64,000 bases of DNA from UBA8529 sp964390565 (GTDB lineage: Bacteria; Bacteroidota; Bacteroidia; Bacteroidales; Tenuifilaceae), in NCBI GenBank assembly GCA_964390565.1, contig CAYMII010000017.1:1-64000 (forward strand). Reading direction: 5' to 3'. Below the pieces are notes generated by a model. It did no database searches, had not been told where the DNA came from, and saw only the letters and a list, made by a program, of their open reading frames with translations. The position numbers and the translations under genes are program-made. Shown here piece after piece: positions 1 to 8,860 of this stretch. The number at the start of each line of letters is the position of its first letter. The stretch's first letter is position 1.

Positions 1-5
1 ACTTA

Positions 6-49
6 GTGTAAAGCATGTGCCTTTAACTTTGTAAACTATGTGCCTTAAC
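6..49. repeat. Two tandem copies of a degenerate 22-bp repeat
   Basis: Positions 6-27 and 28-49 are two diverged copies of the same 22-bp unit. On the minus strand both contain GTTAAxGGCACAT followed by a TTTACA-like block. The repeat forms the last codons of the CsgG-like gene, which is read leftward here. It resembles the degenerate spacer repeats seen elsewhere in the window, for example 62061-62090. The array may continue beyond the left edge. Confidence 0.6.
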
Positions 50-649
50 GAACATTGCTGCTGAGATAGCCTTATCGCTTAACGTTGCATCGTAATCAGC
101 TCTTTCGCCAAGTCCCATTACGGTAGTGTTAGTTGTTTCCGCTTCACCTTTTGCCTCTTCAGAGTAAATCACCTGACCTGTAGATACATCTACTAAGCGA
201 ATGTTTACACCTGCTTGTACGGTTTGTACTTTACTCCTTGAGAATGCATTTTGATCGGTTACGTTCTTTCTTCCAAATTCAGTTATTGAACCAATAATTA
301 AGTAATCAGCACCTACGTTCTGATACCCTTCGTTACCTGCAATCTTAATTTCTTCAGCAATCTTATCCATATCTTGTCTTTCTAATAGGATAAATTTATT
401 TGTTGATGCAAGTTTAGCAGATAAGATATCTACAGCTTGTTTTCCCATTGGGTCATTTGCCTTTGAATAAAAAACGCCTTTTGCATATTGGGTTTCATTT
501 GAGAATCGAGCAATAGCAACTTTACGTTTTAGGGTTTGTTCAACTTTTTTAATTTCTTGAATTTGGGGCTCAACTTTTACAACCTGTTGCTGCGTTGTAC
601 AGCTAACAGCAAAGCTTGCAATAGCTAAAAGTGCTAAGATTTTTTTCAT
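23..649 (-). CDS. CsgG-family lipoprotein, 3' end probably truncated
   Basis: A 208-residue protein with a lipoprotein signal peptide (lipobox FAVSC, Cys17) and the CsgG/HfaB fold core: KRKVAIARFSNET near residue 42, a LLERQDMDKI block, and GADYLIIGSITEFGR. CsgG proteins form outer-membrane secretion channels; Bacteroidetes homologues often sit with LPP20-type genes, and one lies at 4315. Family members usually run past the DKAIS motif with a helix ending in a conserved Cys-containing segment. Here the match stops at DKAISAA, and the last ten residues come from a degenerate tandem repeat. I infer that the 3' end has been replaced. The domain call is firm; whether the product works is uncertain. 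Confidence 0.75.
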   Translation of the reverse strand: MKKILALLAIASFAVSCTTQQQVVKVEPQIQEIKKVEQTLKRKVAIARFSNETQYAKGVFYSKANDPMGKQAVDILSAKLASTNKFILLERQDMDKIAEEIKIAGNEGYQNVGADYLIIGSITEFGRKNVTDQNAFSRSKVQTVQAGVNIRLVDVSTGQVIYSEEAKGEAETTNTTVMGLGERADYDATLSDKAISAAMFVKAHSLQS

Positions 650-813
650 TGTTTTAATGAGTTAATTTTATTATTAATTTGTTTTTTTAGAACTTAGTGT
701 TTTGTATTTTAAAAGTAATTAAGAAAAACAAAACACCAAGAATTGTTTATTAAAAAAGCATTAAAACATTTTTTTAATTAACACTAGAAAAACACCAACA
801 ATTATACCAGAAA

Positions 814-1542
814 TTATCTGCTCCCTCCATTAATGTATCGATCCCACTCTTTCCGACTGCCATTAAAAGTGTTTAGATCTACAAAGCCTTTGATTCCATC
901 GATTTTACCTTTGTGAGCGTATTGCCAGAATTTCCATTCTCTATCAATCGGGGGTACTTCATCGAGGGAGCATATCCATAGTGGATTGCTGTTGAAGTTT
1001 CCTTTGATGTATTTATTGTATTCATGCTCATTTGTGTAAATAATGACTTTTCGAGTAGAGCGGGCCTCAACGTAGTTAATGAATTTTCGAATCTCTTTTA
1101 TTACCAACTTAGGGTTATTGCGATTTGTGTAGTTTCCGGATTCCTCCACATCAAGTATTGGTGCAAAATTTAACCCGCTAAGGTTGACTCTTTTAAGAAA
1201 GTTTTGTGCCTGTTCGGCACCATCGCGATTAAACTTGAAGAAATGGTAGGCTCCAACTTTAACCTTTATGCTTTTTGCTCCTTTTAAGTTATATTGATAT
1301 GTTGGATCGAGGCGAGTTTTTCCCTCTGTGGCTTTTATAAAAACAAAATCAAGTTTTTCATCCTTTAGTTTCTCCCAATTGATTTTCCCGTTGTGTTTGG
1401 ATATATCAATACCAAATATTGGGTATTTGAACTTATTTACCTTAAAAGTATCGGGCTGGAAGAAGGCTTTGTATACGATTAACCCAAGAATCAATGAGAA
1501 AACCAGTAAAACAACATAAAACTTCTTTTTGGGTTTCCTCAT
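814..1542 (-). CDS. Membrane-anchored GH25 lysozyme (muramidase)
   Basis: A 242-residue protein with a basic N-terminus and one membrane segment at about residues 9-26, then a glycoside hydrolase family 25 domain. The family signature is visible: FGIDISKHNG with Asp46, KATEG at about 70, AYHFFKF at about 98, and the catalytic DVE pair Asp131/Glu133. GH25 enzymes cleave the glycan strand of peptidoglycan. The anchor places the domain in the periplasm, so a role in wall remodelling or in attacking other cells is possible. It stands alone between the CsgG-like gene and the divergent Fe-S operon at 1739. Confidence 0.9.
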   Translation of the reverse strand: MRKPKKKFYVVLLVFSLILGLIVYKAFFQPDTFKVNKFKYPIFGIDISKHNGKINWEKLKDEKLDFVFIKATEGKTRLDPTYQYNLKGAKSIKVKVGAYHFFKFNRDGAEQAQNFLKRVNLSGLNFAPILDVEESGNYTNRNNPKLVIKEIRKFINYVEARSTRKVIIYTNEHEYNKYIKGNFNSNPLWICSLDEVPPIDREWKFWQYAHKGKIDGIKGFVDLNTFNGSRKEWDRYINGGSR

Positions 1543-1738
1543 GCGTTAGGTTGGCAGTTTTAATTTGGTCATGCGAAAGTAAGAAAAACTTTAAAGCCAT
1601 AAAAGCCTAGATGGCCTAATTAAGTTTTAAATGACCATTCAGACTCCCTTTTGTACCGTTGAGTAACATAATTTTTATGGGTTAAATGGCTATGCTCATA
1701 TTTGTTGTGCTCAATCGCTAAACTTTAAGTTTTTATTT

Positions 1739-2491
1739 ATGAAAAAACTTTTTACCTATAACTTTATCTCAAGGGTGATATTCCTATTGCTAACACCAAC
1801 AATATTTAGGGCATTAGGGTTTGCTTTTATTTGGCACTCAATTTACTTTGGTGTAATTACAGTTGTAGTGATGCTTTGGGCTACTTTTATTCTTCTTTCT
1901 CCACTAATTGGGCGTGTTGGTTGTGGATGGGTTTGCTTTATGGGAACAATACAAGACTTTGCAAGCACGCGATCAATTTATAAGATAAAATGGAATAGAC
2001 CTAATAATTGGATTAGGCTTCAGACTATCCTAGTTTTTTTCATAACCGCTTTTGTCTTTTTCTTTATTAAGCTTGATAGCGGCAAGATTCATTGTTTTAC
2101 TTTTGATCCTTGGTTTCTTAATATGGATTTCAATAACCATTATAAGCATGTTTGGCTGTACGATACTTTTGGGGCTGTACTTCTTGGCTTTTTATTAGAA
2201 AGGCGCTGGGTATGCCGAAATTTATGCTTTATGGGTGCACTTTGCGCTTCAGGCGCATCCTATTCGCGGTTAATTCCAGTTGTGGATAAATCGAATTGTA
2301 ACAGTTGTGGTAGGTGTGAGGAGGAATGTCTTGTTCGTATTCCAATTAAGGAGTATATTACAAATAATAAAGGACTGGTAACCAATTCTGAATGTTTACT
2401 TTGTGGTAAATGTGTTGAGCGTTGTAGGCGAAACGCTATAAAGATTAAATTTGTATGGAACAGGAAAAACTATTTACAACCAAAATTCTAA
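1739..2491 (+). CDS. NapH/CcoG-like membrane 4Fe-4S protein
   Basis: A 250-residue membrane protein with about four hydrophobic segments. It carries the two paired-cysteine motifs of the NapH/CcoG family, CGWVC (Cys62, Cys66) and CRNLC (Cys159, Cys163), followed by two C-terminal [4Fe-4S] motifs (Cys187/190/193/197 and Cys219/222/225/229). The proline that normally follows the CxxxC pair is Phe in both motifs, and the first ferredoxin motif ends in CL rather than CP. NapH proteins pass electrons between quinol and periplasmic or cytoplasmic partners. The stop codon overlaps the next gene's start (TAATG at 2489-2493), so it is translated with a LytS kinase and a LytTR regulator. I infer a redox input to that pair. 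Confidence 0.8.
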   Translation: MKKLFTYNFISRVIFLLLTPTIFRALGFAFIWHSIYFGVITVVVMLWATFILLSPLIGRVGCGWVCFMGTIQDFASTRSIYKIKWNRPNNWIRLQTILVFFITAFVFFFIKLDSGKIHCFTFDPWFLNMDFNNHYKHVWLYDTFGAVLLGFLLERRWVCRNLCFMGALCASGASYSRLIPVVDKSNCNSCGRCEEECLVRIPIKEYITNNKGLVTNSECLLCGKCVERCRRNAIKIKFVWNRKNYLQPKF

Positions 2492-3543
2492 TGCAACCAT
2501 ACTGGGATATTAAGAATCGTTTCAGCTTGTTTCGCCTAACAAAATGGCACCTGATATTCCCTTTATTCATTGGGTTTATCATTATGCTGTTTGCTTATCC
2601 TAAAGGGTTTTTATCGATTGGTACAATAATTTTTGTAACCTTTTATTCGCTCTCCATAGGTGTATTATCAATGAAAACCTATGAGTTCTCCGAATGGCAA
2701 ATCGAAAAGTACATCCCGTGGTTGAAGTATCCAGTTCAACGTTTTTTTATTTCGATAGTTATTGAAATTATTCTCGGATTTGTTGCCCTTGTTGCTATAA
2801 ACTATTTGTTCTTTATGGTGATTTGGGGCCAAAATGTAGATGAGTTCATTCATACCACATTTAATGCCTTGAAATATCTTTTAGCTTCAACCATAGGTAG
2901 TATTTTGATAATTAACTTAATCTCGTTTTTTAAGAATTGGCGACAGTCGGCTCTTAACGAGGAGATATTAAAGCGTGAGATTCTTGCTGCTCAATATGAA
3001 TCGCTTAAAAATCAAATAAATCCTCATTTTTTATTTAATAATCTTACGGCATTAACTTCGCTTGTCCGAACAGATCAAGATAAAGCGGTTCTTTTTATCC
3101 AAGAGCTTTCAAACACATTTAGGTATGTGCTCGAAAGTCGCGAATGCGAAGTTATTGAACTATCGAAGGAGTGTGGGCTGATAGAATCTATTGCGCATAT
3201 CTATCATCTTAGGCATGCCGATGGTTTGAAGATTAACTTAAATATCAGCGATATTCAAAATAAATATATTGTTCCAATGGCTCTGCAAATGTTGGTAGAG
3301 AATGCAGTTAAGCATAATATTATATCCGCTAGTAAACCATTGATTATTGATATTTTTGATGAGGAGGATTTTATTTTGGTGAGGAATAACTATCAACCTA
3401 AATCATCAAAAGTTCTGTCAAATGGGGTCGGGCTTAGCAATATTCAATCGCGGTACCAATACCAAACAAACAAAAAGGTAATAATCGAGCAAACGGAACA
3501 GCATTTTATTGTTAAACTTCCCATTTTAAGGATGCCATCATGA
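2491..3543 (+). CDS. LytS-type sensor histidine kinase (His_kinase/HATPase)
   Basis: About 350 residues counted from the ATG at 2491, chosen because it overlaps the preceding stop as TAATG; an in-frame ATG at 2455 would overlap the Fe-S gene by 37 bp. Four membrane segments lie in residues 20-145, then the LytS-family phosphoacceptor motif QINPHFLFNNL (His179) and a degenerate HATPase domain with MLVENAVKHN and GVGLSN. These kinases phosphorylate LytTR regulators; the partner overlaps the 3' end by ATGA (3540-3543). No extracellular sensor domain is visible, so the signal may come through the membrane or from the co-translated Fe-S protein. Confidence 0.88.
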   Translation: MQPYWDIKNRFSLFRLTKWHLIFPLFIGFIIMLFAYPKGFLSIGTIIFVTFYSLSIGVLSMKTYEFSEWQIEKYIPWLKYPVQRFFISIVIEIILGFVALVAINYLFFMVIWGQNVDEFIHTTFNALKYLLASTIGSILIINLISFFKNWRQSALNEEILKREILAAQYESLKNQINPHFLFNNLTALTSLVRTDQDKAVLFIQELSNTFRYVLESRECEVIELSKECGLIESIAHIYHLRHADGLKINLNISDIQNKYIVPMALQMLVENAVKHNIISASKPLIIDIFDEEDFILVRNNYQPKSSKVLSNGVGLSNIQSRYQYQTNKKVIIEQTEQHFIVKLPILRMPS

Positions 3544-4310
3544 TTAGAGCCTTGATAATCGAAGATGAACAGCTTGCTGTTGATTATCTTAAAACGATGA
3601 TTAAGCAGTTATCTAATGATATTGAAATAATCGGTAATCTCGATTCCGTTGAGAGCGCTGTTGCTTGGTTTAGCAAAAACCCTTTCCCAGATTTGATTTT
3701 CCTCGATATTCAGCTATCTGATGGGTTAAGCTTTGAGATTTTTGATTATGTCGAAGTTAAAACACCAATTATTTTTACTTCAGCTTTTGAGGAGTATGCT
3801 ATTAAAGCATTTAAAGTTAATAGTCTCGATTACCTTTTAAAACCTGTACTAGCCGATGAACTAGCTAAAGCAATTGATAAGTTCAAGAATCTTTCAAACG
3901 TTGAAAACGATCGTCTTATTAGAGCGCTGAAAGGCAAGGTTGACCTCATGTCGAGGTTGCTAACGAATCAGTATAAATCGAGATTTATTGTAAATGCGGG
4001 GCTGCATATACGAACAATTGAGACTTTGAATGTGAGTTGCTTTTATAGCCTGGCGAAAGGAACATTTTTACAGGATGAGAATGGCAAATCGTACGATATT
4101 GATTATTCGTTGGAACAGCTCGAAACACTGCTTGATCCTAAACTATTCTTTAGAATCAGCAGACAGTATATTGTAAATATCAATGCAATCAAGGATATAA
4201 TTGCTTATTCTGGTCGACGGTTCAAAATAAAGATCGCAAACTCAACTAATGATTATATTCTAGTTAGTCGCGCTAAAGTCAACGAGTTTAAGGAATGGCT
4301 TGATAGATAA
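3540..4310 (+). CDS. LytTR-family response regulator
   Basis: A 256-residue regulator: receiver domain at residues 1-120 with acidic pocket IIEDE, phosphoacceptor Asp56 in FLDIQLSDG, switch Thr/Ser in IIFTSA and conserved Lys in LLKP; then a LytTR DNA-binding domain at about 150-255 containing FFRISRQYIVNI. LytTR proteins bind direct-repeat promoters. The start overlaps the kinase stop by four bases, so the two are translationally coupled. Targets are not visible here. Confidence 0.9.
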   Translation: MIRALIIEDEQLAVDYLKTMIKQLSNDIEIIGNLDSVESAVAWFSKNPFPDLIFLDIQLSDGLSFEIFDYVEVKTPIIFTSAFEEYAIKAFKVNSLDYLLKPVLADELAKAIDKFKNLSNVENDRLIRALKGKVDLMSRLLTNQYKSRFIVNAGLHIRTIETLNVSCFYSLAKGTFLQDENGKSYDIDYSLEQLETLLDPKLFFRISRQYIVNINAIKDIIAYSGRRFKIKIANSTNDYILVSRAKVNEFKEWLDR

Positions 4311-4314
4311 AAAA

Positions 4315-4704
4315 TTACTTTTTCATCTCAGCCAGTATATAAACGTAGTAATTATCACCCCTTTGAATAACAAACTTCTTGATAATTGTCACACCCTTAA
4401 GCTTTGCTTCAACGATAGTTCGTTGAATTGTTGCTTCATTATCTTTCCCTGATACCGTTTTTGTTTTCGTTTTTATTTCCTTCTTTTTAGAAGTACTAAC
4501 CTGTTCGGCCAATTGGAGGTTTGCATTCATCATTGCCTTTCTCTCAGCTATGTCAAGGAAATTCGAAACCCCTTCTCCAACGCCATAAAATTTTCTAGAT
4601 GATTTTGGAGGATTGCTAAACCAATCAGGAATTGAGTCGGTTGCTTCTTGTGCTATCCCTGAAAATGCTGATAGTATAAGGGCTAAAAGTATTATTCTTT
4701 TCAT
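4315..4704 (-). CDS. LPP20-family-like exported protein
   Basis: A 129-residue protein with a cleavable signal peptide (about residues 1-18, ending SGIAQ) and no lipobox cysteine. The rest resembles the LPP20/FlgO-like fold: PDWFSNPP, then YGVGEG, an AERKAMMNANLQLAEQ helix, and a C-terminal strand YYVYILAEMKK. In Bacteroidetes such proteins accompany CsgG-like lipoproteins; one lies at 23-649, four genes away. It converges on the LytTR gene with a 4-bp gap. Its function is unknown. Confidence 0.6.
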   Translation of the reverse strand: MKRIILLALILSAFSGIAQEATDSIPDWFSNPPKSSRKFYGVGEGVSNFLDIAERKAMMNANLQLAEQVSTSKKKEIKTKTKTVSGKDNEATIQRTIVEAKLKGVTIIKKFVIQRGDNYYVYILAEMKK

Positions 4705-4779
4705 TGTCGTAGAGTTAGTTAAACAAATTTAAAGCATTAATACAATTATTGCACCAAAACCAACGAACAATAACGGCTA

Positions 4780-5427
4780 TTAGCTTTTTATTTGATTCCA
4801 TCCTTTATTTAACCCATCAATAAAAGCGTTTATGTCTTGTGCCCCAGAAATACTAATGCTATTATTTATCAAAAAGAATGGTACTCCACGAACGCCTATC
4901 TGTTTTGATTGGTAAATATCACTATCAATGCCTTCATCATTTTGGAGCGATAGTAATTCTGATTTGAAACTCAACTTATCAAAGCCAATTTCTTCAGCAA
5001 TCTTCTCTAGTACTTCAATATCATCAATGTTTTTATTATCAATAAAATAGGATTTGAATAAAATTTCTTCGGCTATATTATCCTTTTTTTCTCGTTTAGC
5101 CATTTGTAGCAAACGGTGGGCATTCCGCGTATTAACAAGTATTGCTTTATCAAGTTGATATTTTAACCCAACCTCAGCAGCCATATCGTTAATGAAGCTG
5201 TATTCATCCTTAATTTGCTCAACTGTAATGCCGTGCTTTTCGGCCATAAATTCATAAATAGTCTTATTGGGCTGAGTTTTAACGTCAGGATAAAGTTGAT
5301 AGCTTCGCCAAACCACCTCAACATGCTCTCTATTTTCGAATAATGATAACGCCTTTTCGAGTTTTCTTTTTCCGATATAGCAAAAGGGACATACTACATC
5401 AGACCATACTTCTACAATCATTTTCAT
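4780..5427 (-). CDS. DsbA-family oxidoreductase, FrnE type
   Basis: A 215-residue thioredoxin-fold protein of the FrnE subgroup of DsbA. The active-site motif is CPFC (Cys13, Cys16) in WSDVVCPFCYIGK, with the helical insertion (ILVNTRNAHRLLQMAK) and the cis-proline region GVRGVPFFLIN. There is no signal peptide, so it acts in the cytoplasm, as is usual for FrnE-like proteins, which handle disulfides or polyketide and glutathione substrates. It appears to be a single-gene unit. Confidence 0.88.
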   Translation of the reverse strand: MKMIVEVWSDVVCPFCYIGKRKLEKALSLFENREHVEVVWRSYQLYPDVKTQPNKTIYEFMAEKHGITVEQIKDEYSFINDMAAEVGLKYQLDKAILVNTRNAHRLLQMAKREKKDNIAEEILFKSYFIDNKNIDDIEVLEKIAEEIGFDKLSFKSELLSLQNDEGIDSDIYQSKQIGVRGVPFFLINNSISISGAQDINAFIDGLNKGWNQIKS

Positions 5428-5506
5428 TTTGAGACTTTTTGATTATGAACAGAGGAAAACTCGATTTGTTAACCCGGCAAGAAGTTTTTAGATAACAATA
5501 TTTAAA

Positions 5507-8047
5507 CTAAGTTTTATTCTTTAGAACGGAATCAATTTGTTTATTAAGATCCTCTTTATTAATAGGTTTTGTGATATAACCATCAAATCCACTTTTTTTG
5601 ATTAATGCTTCATCTTCGGGAAGGGCATATGATGTTTGGGCAATAACCTGTAAGTTAGGTTTGGTCGCTTTTATCAACTTTAAAGCTTCAAAGCCATCCA
5701 TTTCAGGCATTTTAATATCCATGAGCACAAGCAAAAAATCATGCTTAGCACAGTATTCAACGGCTTCTTTGCCGGTGCATGCCCTGATTATAGTAAAGTG
5801 GTAGTTGGAGATTATTTCTTTAAAATATAGGTAGTTAATATCATCATCTTCGGCAATAAGAATGACGTCATTATCAAAATAATAGTCATCATTATTATTT
5901 ATTGTTGTTTGTTCAACGTTTGATGATTTTTCAGCAATAATCAAAGGTATTGTGAATGAAAAACATGATCCTTTTCCAATATCAGAATCTAATTCTATTG
6001 TTCCTCCAAGCATCTCAACATATGCCTTTGAAATTGCCAACCCTAAACCTGAACCACCTTTCATAATTGCTAAATCGCTCTCGATACGTCTAAACCGTTC
6101 AAATATAACTTGCTTGTATTTTGGTTCGATACCAATACCTGTATCTTGAACAAAGAATTTGATTTCCTTTTCGTTTAAAATCTCATATCCGAAAGTAACA
6201 TTTCCCTCTTCAGTAAATTTTATGGCATTGTTGATAAGGTTTGTTATTATTTGAAGGAGTTTTACCTCGTCGGTAGAAATGTAAAGTGTCGAATCTGGAT
6301 TGCTATTGACTAGCCTTAGTTCAAGTTTCTTATCATCGGGGATTGTTACATGTAATGTATTGTATAAATCGACAAAAAAATCGTTAAGGTTAATGGGTGA
6401 GAAATGTGGAACAATCTGACCAGCATCAATTTTTGATATTTCTATGATATCGTTTATAATCAATAAGAGTTTATTCCCACTTTTCTTGATTGTTGAAATG
6501 TATATATCTTTCTTTTCATCGTTAAGATTTGGCATTTTTAAAAGGTCAGCAAACCCTTGAATAGCATTCATTGGGGTTCGAATCTCATGTGAAAGATTTG
6601 CCAAAAACGAGGATTTTAACCTATCCGATTCTTCTGCTTTCTCTTTGGCCTTGATAAGCGCAGCAGCAGTTATTGTATGATCTTTTATTTCTTTCTGCAA
6701 GCTTAAGGTTCGAATGTTCACTCTTTTCTCAAGTTCTTCATTCATTTTTTGCAACTCCTTAGCCGATTGCCTTGAGAGGTTAACATACCTGAACGAAATA
6801 ATTATAACGACAGTAAGAAAAAAGATGATCAGGCTGAAAACTATTATGATATTTCTATTTTTTTGAATTTCAAGATTTTGTTCGGCTAAATCTTTTGATA
6901 AAATGGCATTATCCTTTTCTTTCTGTTGAAGAGCATACTCAACCTCAAGTTGGTTTATTCGATTTAAGTGCTCATCAAAATTGATTGTGTCATTTACATC
7001 GGAATAAAGTTTATGAAAGTATAACGCTTCTTTATAATTTGCAGTTTTTGAATATATGTCGGAGAGCAGTGAATAGTCTTCGCTTAAAATCCGTTTTAGG
7101 TTCGATTGTTTAGCCAACCTTATGCTCTCTTTCAGACAAACAATGGCCTTATCGGTTCTACCTAATTTGGTATATACTATTCCGAAGTTTTTAAGCGTGA
7201 TTGATGCTAGGTTGATAAAACCGTACTCTTGGCTTCTTTTGAGCGATTGGTTGTAGTAGAATAGAGAACTGTCATAATTGGCCAAACTTCGGTAAACGTT
7301 ACCAATATTATTCAAAGTAGCACAGTGCCTTTCTTTAAGTAATATTGTTGAAGGAACGATTGCCAAGGCTTTATTATAGTATGCTAGTGCTGAATCATTT
7401 TTTTGTTTAAACCAATAGTATGAGCCAATGGAGTTGTATACCGTTGAAAGAAGTTTGCTTTTAGAAAGAAGAGATAGGCTCAGAGCCTCGTTGTAATATT
7501 TTATTGATTTCTCATAGTTATCAATGCTCCTATAAAGGATTCCAATATTGTTTTTTGCGCCAATAATACCAGTCGTATCTTTTATGTCATTAAATATTTC
7601 TAATGCTTCTAAATGGTGCTTAAGCGATTCGTCGAAATCCTCAGTATACCTGAAAATTGATGCTAAATTATCACTCGTGCGAGCTATTCCATTCTTATTC
7701 CGTTTAAGGTAGTATAGATTATATGCTTTTGTTAAATTTTTATTAGCATCGCTGTTTTCACCTTTAAGTAGTTGTACGTATCCAATGTTGTAATAAGCAT
7801 CGGCTAAACCTAAGGAGTCGTTAATACTTAAGGCCAATTCCTTTGCTATCTGAGAGTAGAAGGTTGCTTTGGTAAGGTCAATTTCCTGATAATAATTGCT
7901 GATTTTATTGAGTATCGCAGTTCGTTTATTTGGGTTATAGTCATTTAAACTTTTAAGATATATTTCAATACTATCATTACTTGCGAAAGAAGAATGATAG
8001 GAAGAAAGTATTACCAGAAAAAGTAATAAAAGCCTTCTACAAGCCAT
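5507..8047 (-). CDS. TPR-sensor hybrid histidine kinase with C-terminal receiver
   Basis: An 846-residue hybrid kinase. In order: signal peptide (1-22), eight or so TPR repeats in the periplasmic part (about 50-365), one membrane segment (about 400-420), a coiled coil, HisKA with His487 in LANLSHEIRTP, a HATPase domain with NNAIKF, DTGIGI and GGSGLGLAI, and a receiver domain with phosphoacceptor Asp777 in LVLMDIKMPEMDG and the conserved Lys in ITKPI. This is a common Bacteroidetes design, with the TPR part sensing an envelope signal. No output regulator is adjacent. Confidence 0.92.
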   Translation of the reverse strand: MACRRLLLLFLVILSSYHSSFASNDSIEIYLKSLNDYNPNKRTAILNKISNYYQEIDLTKATFYSQIAKELALSINDSLGLADAYYNIGYVQLLKGENSDANKNLTKAYNLYYLKRNKNGIARTSDNLASIFRYTEDFDESLKHHLEALEIFNDIKDTTGIIGAKNNIGILYRSIDNYEKSIKYYNEALSLSLLSKSKLLSTVYNSIGSYYWFKQKNDSALAYYNKALAIVPSTILLKERHCATLNNIGNVYRSLANYDSSLFYYNQSLKRSQEYGFINLASITLKNFGIVYTKLGRTDKAIVCLKESIRLAKQSNLKRILSEDYSLLSDIYSKTANYKEALYFHKLYSDVNDTINFDEHLNRINQLEVEYALQQKEKDNAILSKDLAEQNLEIQKNRNIIIVFSLIIFFLTVVIIISFRYVNLSRQSAKELQKMNEELEKRVNIRTLSLQKEIKDHTITAAALIKAKEKAEESDRLKSSFLANLSHEIRTPMNAIQGFADLLKMPNLNDEKKDIYISTIKKSGNKLLLIINDIIEISKIDAGQIVPHFSPINLNDFFVDLYNTLHVTIPDDKKLELRLVNSNPDSTLYISTDEVKLLQIITNLINNAIKFTEEGNVTFGYEILNEKEIKFFVQDTGIGIEPKYKQVIFERFRRIESDLAIMKGGSGLGLAISKAYVEMLGGTIELDSDIGKGSCFSFTIPLIIAEKSSNVEQTTINNNDDYYFDNDVILIAEDDDINYLYFKEIISNYHFTIIRACTGKEAVEYCAKHDFLLVLMDIKMPEMDGFEALKLIKATKPNLQVIAQTSYALPEDEALIKKSGFDGYITKPINKEDLNKQIDSVLKNKT

Positions 8048-8193
8048 TATTAATTTGATTTATTGTTTACAACTATATACGAAACAAATAGCAAAGTGTT
8101 TAGTTTGAAAAGCAATAGAAATAAAATAGAATGAGGCATTCTATTGCATCTGAATACAATTGCAGAAAGATATGTTATAAGGCTCTTGTTTAA

Positions 8194-8559
8194 TTAATTC
8201 CTCTCGGCAAGCCAATCCTTCGCGGTTTGAATGCTGCTGAATGATTTAATATCGCGACCTGTTATTTTCATTAGCCCATTATAAAGAATTTGCTGTAGGC
8301 CATTCAATCCAACTACTGCTCCAGCCTTAACGTAAGGTTTATTGCCTTTAATAAAATCGCTAAATAAATCCTTTATTTCATTGCTAAAGTGCATGCCATT
8401 TATATCGGTGAGCGTTAACGTTGAGTTAGCGGGTTGACTCCTGATATGTTTTACACTTTCGTTGATAACACCCTTAATGTCTTGAACATTGGTTAGGTTA
8501 GTGAAATCCATATGAAAAATTTTTTTCCCACCATGAAGAATTTGTTGTGTTCTAGGCAT
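8194..8559 (-). CDS. Small hypothetical protein, possibly STAS/SpoIIAA-like
   Basis: A 121-residue soluble protein of unknown function. The pattern (strand FHMDFTNL, helix, strand STLTLTDINGMHF, helix, then AGAVVGLNGLQQILYNGL and a helix ending AKDWLAE) looks like the alternating alpha/beta order of SpoIIAA/STAS-like proteins, but this is my reading of the pattern and not a confirmed hit. The start lies 4 bp after the stop of the TfoX-like gene, so the two are coupled, and a third unknown gene precedes them. Confidence 0.55.
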   Translation of the reverse strand: MPRTQQILHGGKKIFHMDFTNLTNVQDIKGVINESVKHIRSQPANSTLTLTDINGMHFSNEIKDLFSDFIKGNKPYVKAGAVVGLNGLQQILYNGLMKITGRDIKSFSSIQTAKDWLAERN

Positions 8560-8563
8560 ATGA

Positions 8564-8842
8564 TTAGGTTTTAATTTTTTGGGTTAAACTACAAAAATCT
8601 TGAAGTTCATTCTTCCTATTAGCATCCAAATTATGCCACCTTATTCCTTGAATTGCTCCTTCCAGAGCTAAAAGCATATTGATACAAGCGCCACTATCAA
8701 TCACTTTTATTCGAGCAAATGCATTTTCGCTACCAATCGATTTAAGTTTCTGAATGCTATCAATGCCCGCTTCTTTTAATTTTTCTTCCAGATTCCTACC
8801 AATATTTGGTAACGAAGATAGCTCGTTGTCCTGTTTAGCCAT
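8564..8842 (-). CDS. TfoX C-terminal-domain protein
   Basis: A 92-residue protein that is essentially only the TfoX/Sxy C-terminal domain: a helix-hairpin-helix-like start LSSLPNIGRNLEEKLKEAGI, then LKSIGSENAFARI, ALEGAIQGIRWHNL and a final helix. Full TfoX proteins regulate competence in Proteobacteria; the isolated domain is widespread in Bacteroidetes with no known role. It lies in a three-gene leftward unit, 18 bp after the upstream hypothetical and 4 bp before the downstream one. Confidence 0.82.
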   Translation of the reverse strand: MAKQDNELSSLPNIGRNLEEKLKEAGIDSIQKLKSIGSENAFARIKVIDSGACINMLLALEGAIQGIRWHNLDANRKNELQDFCSLTQKIKT

Positions 8843-8860
8843 ACCAATAAATTTAAAAAA

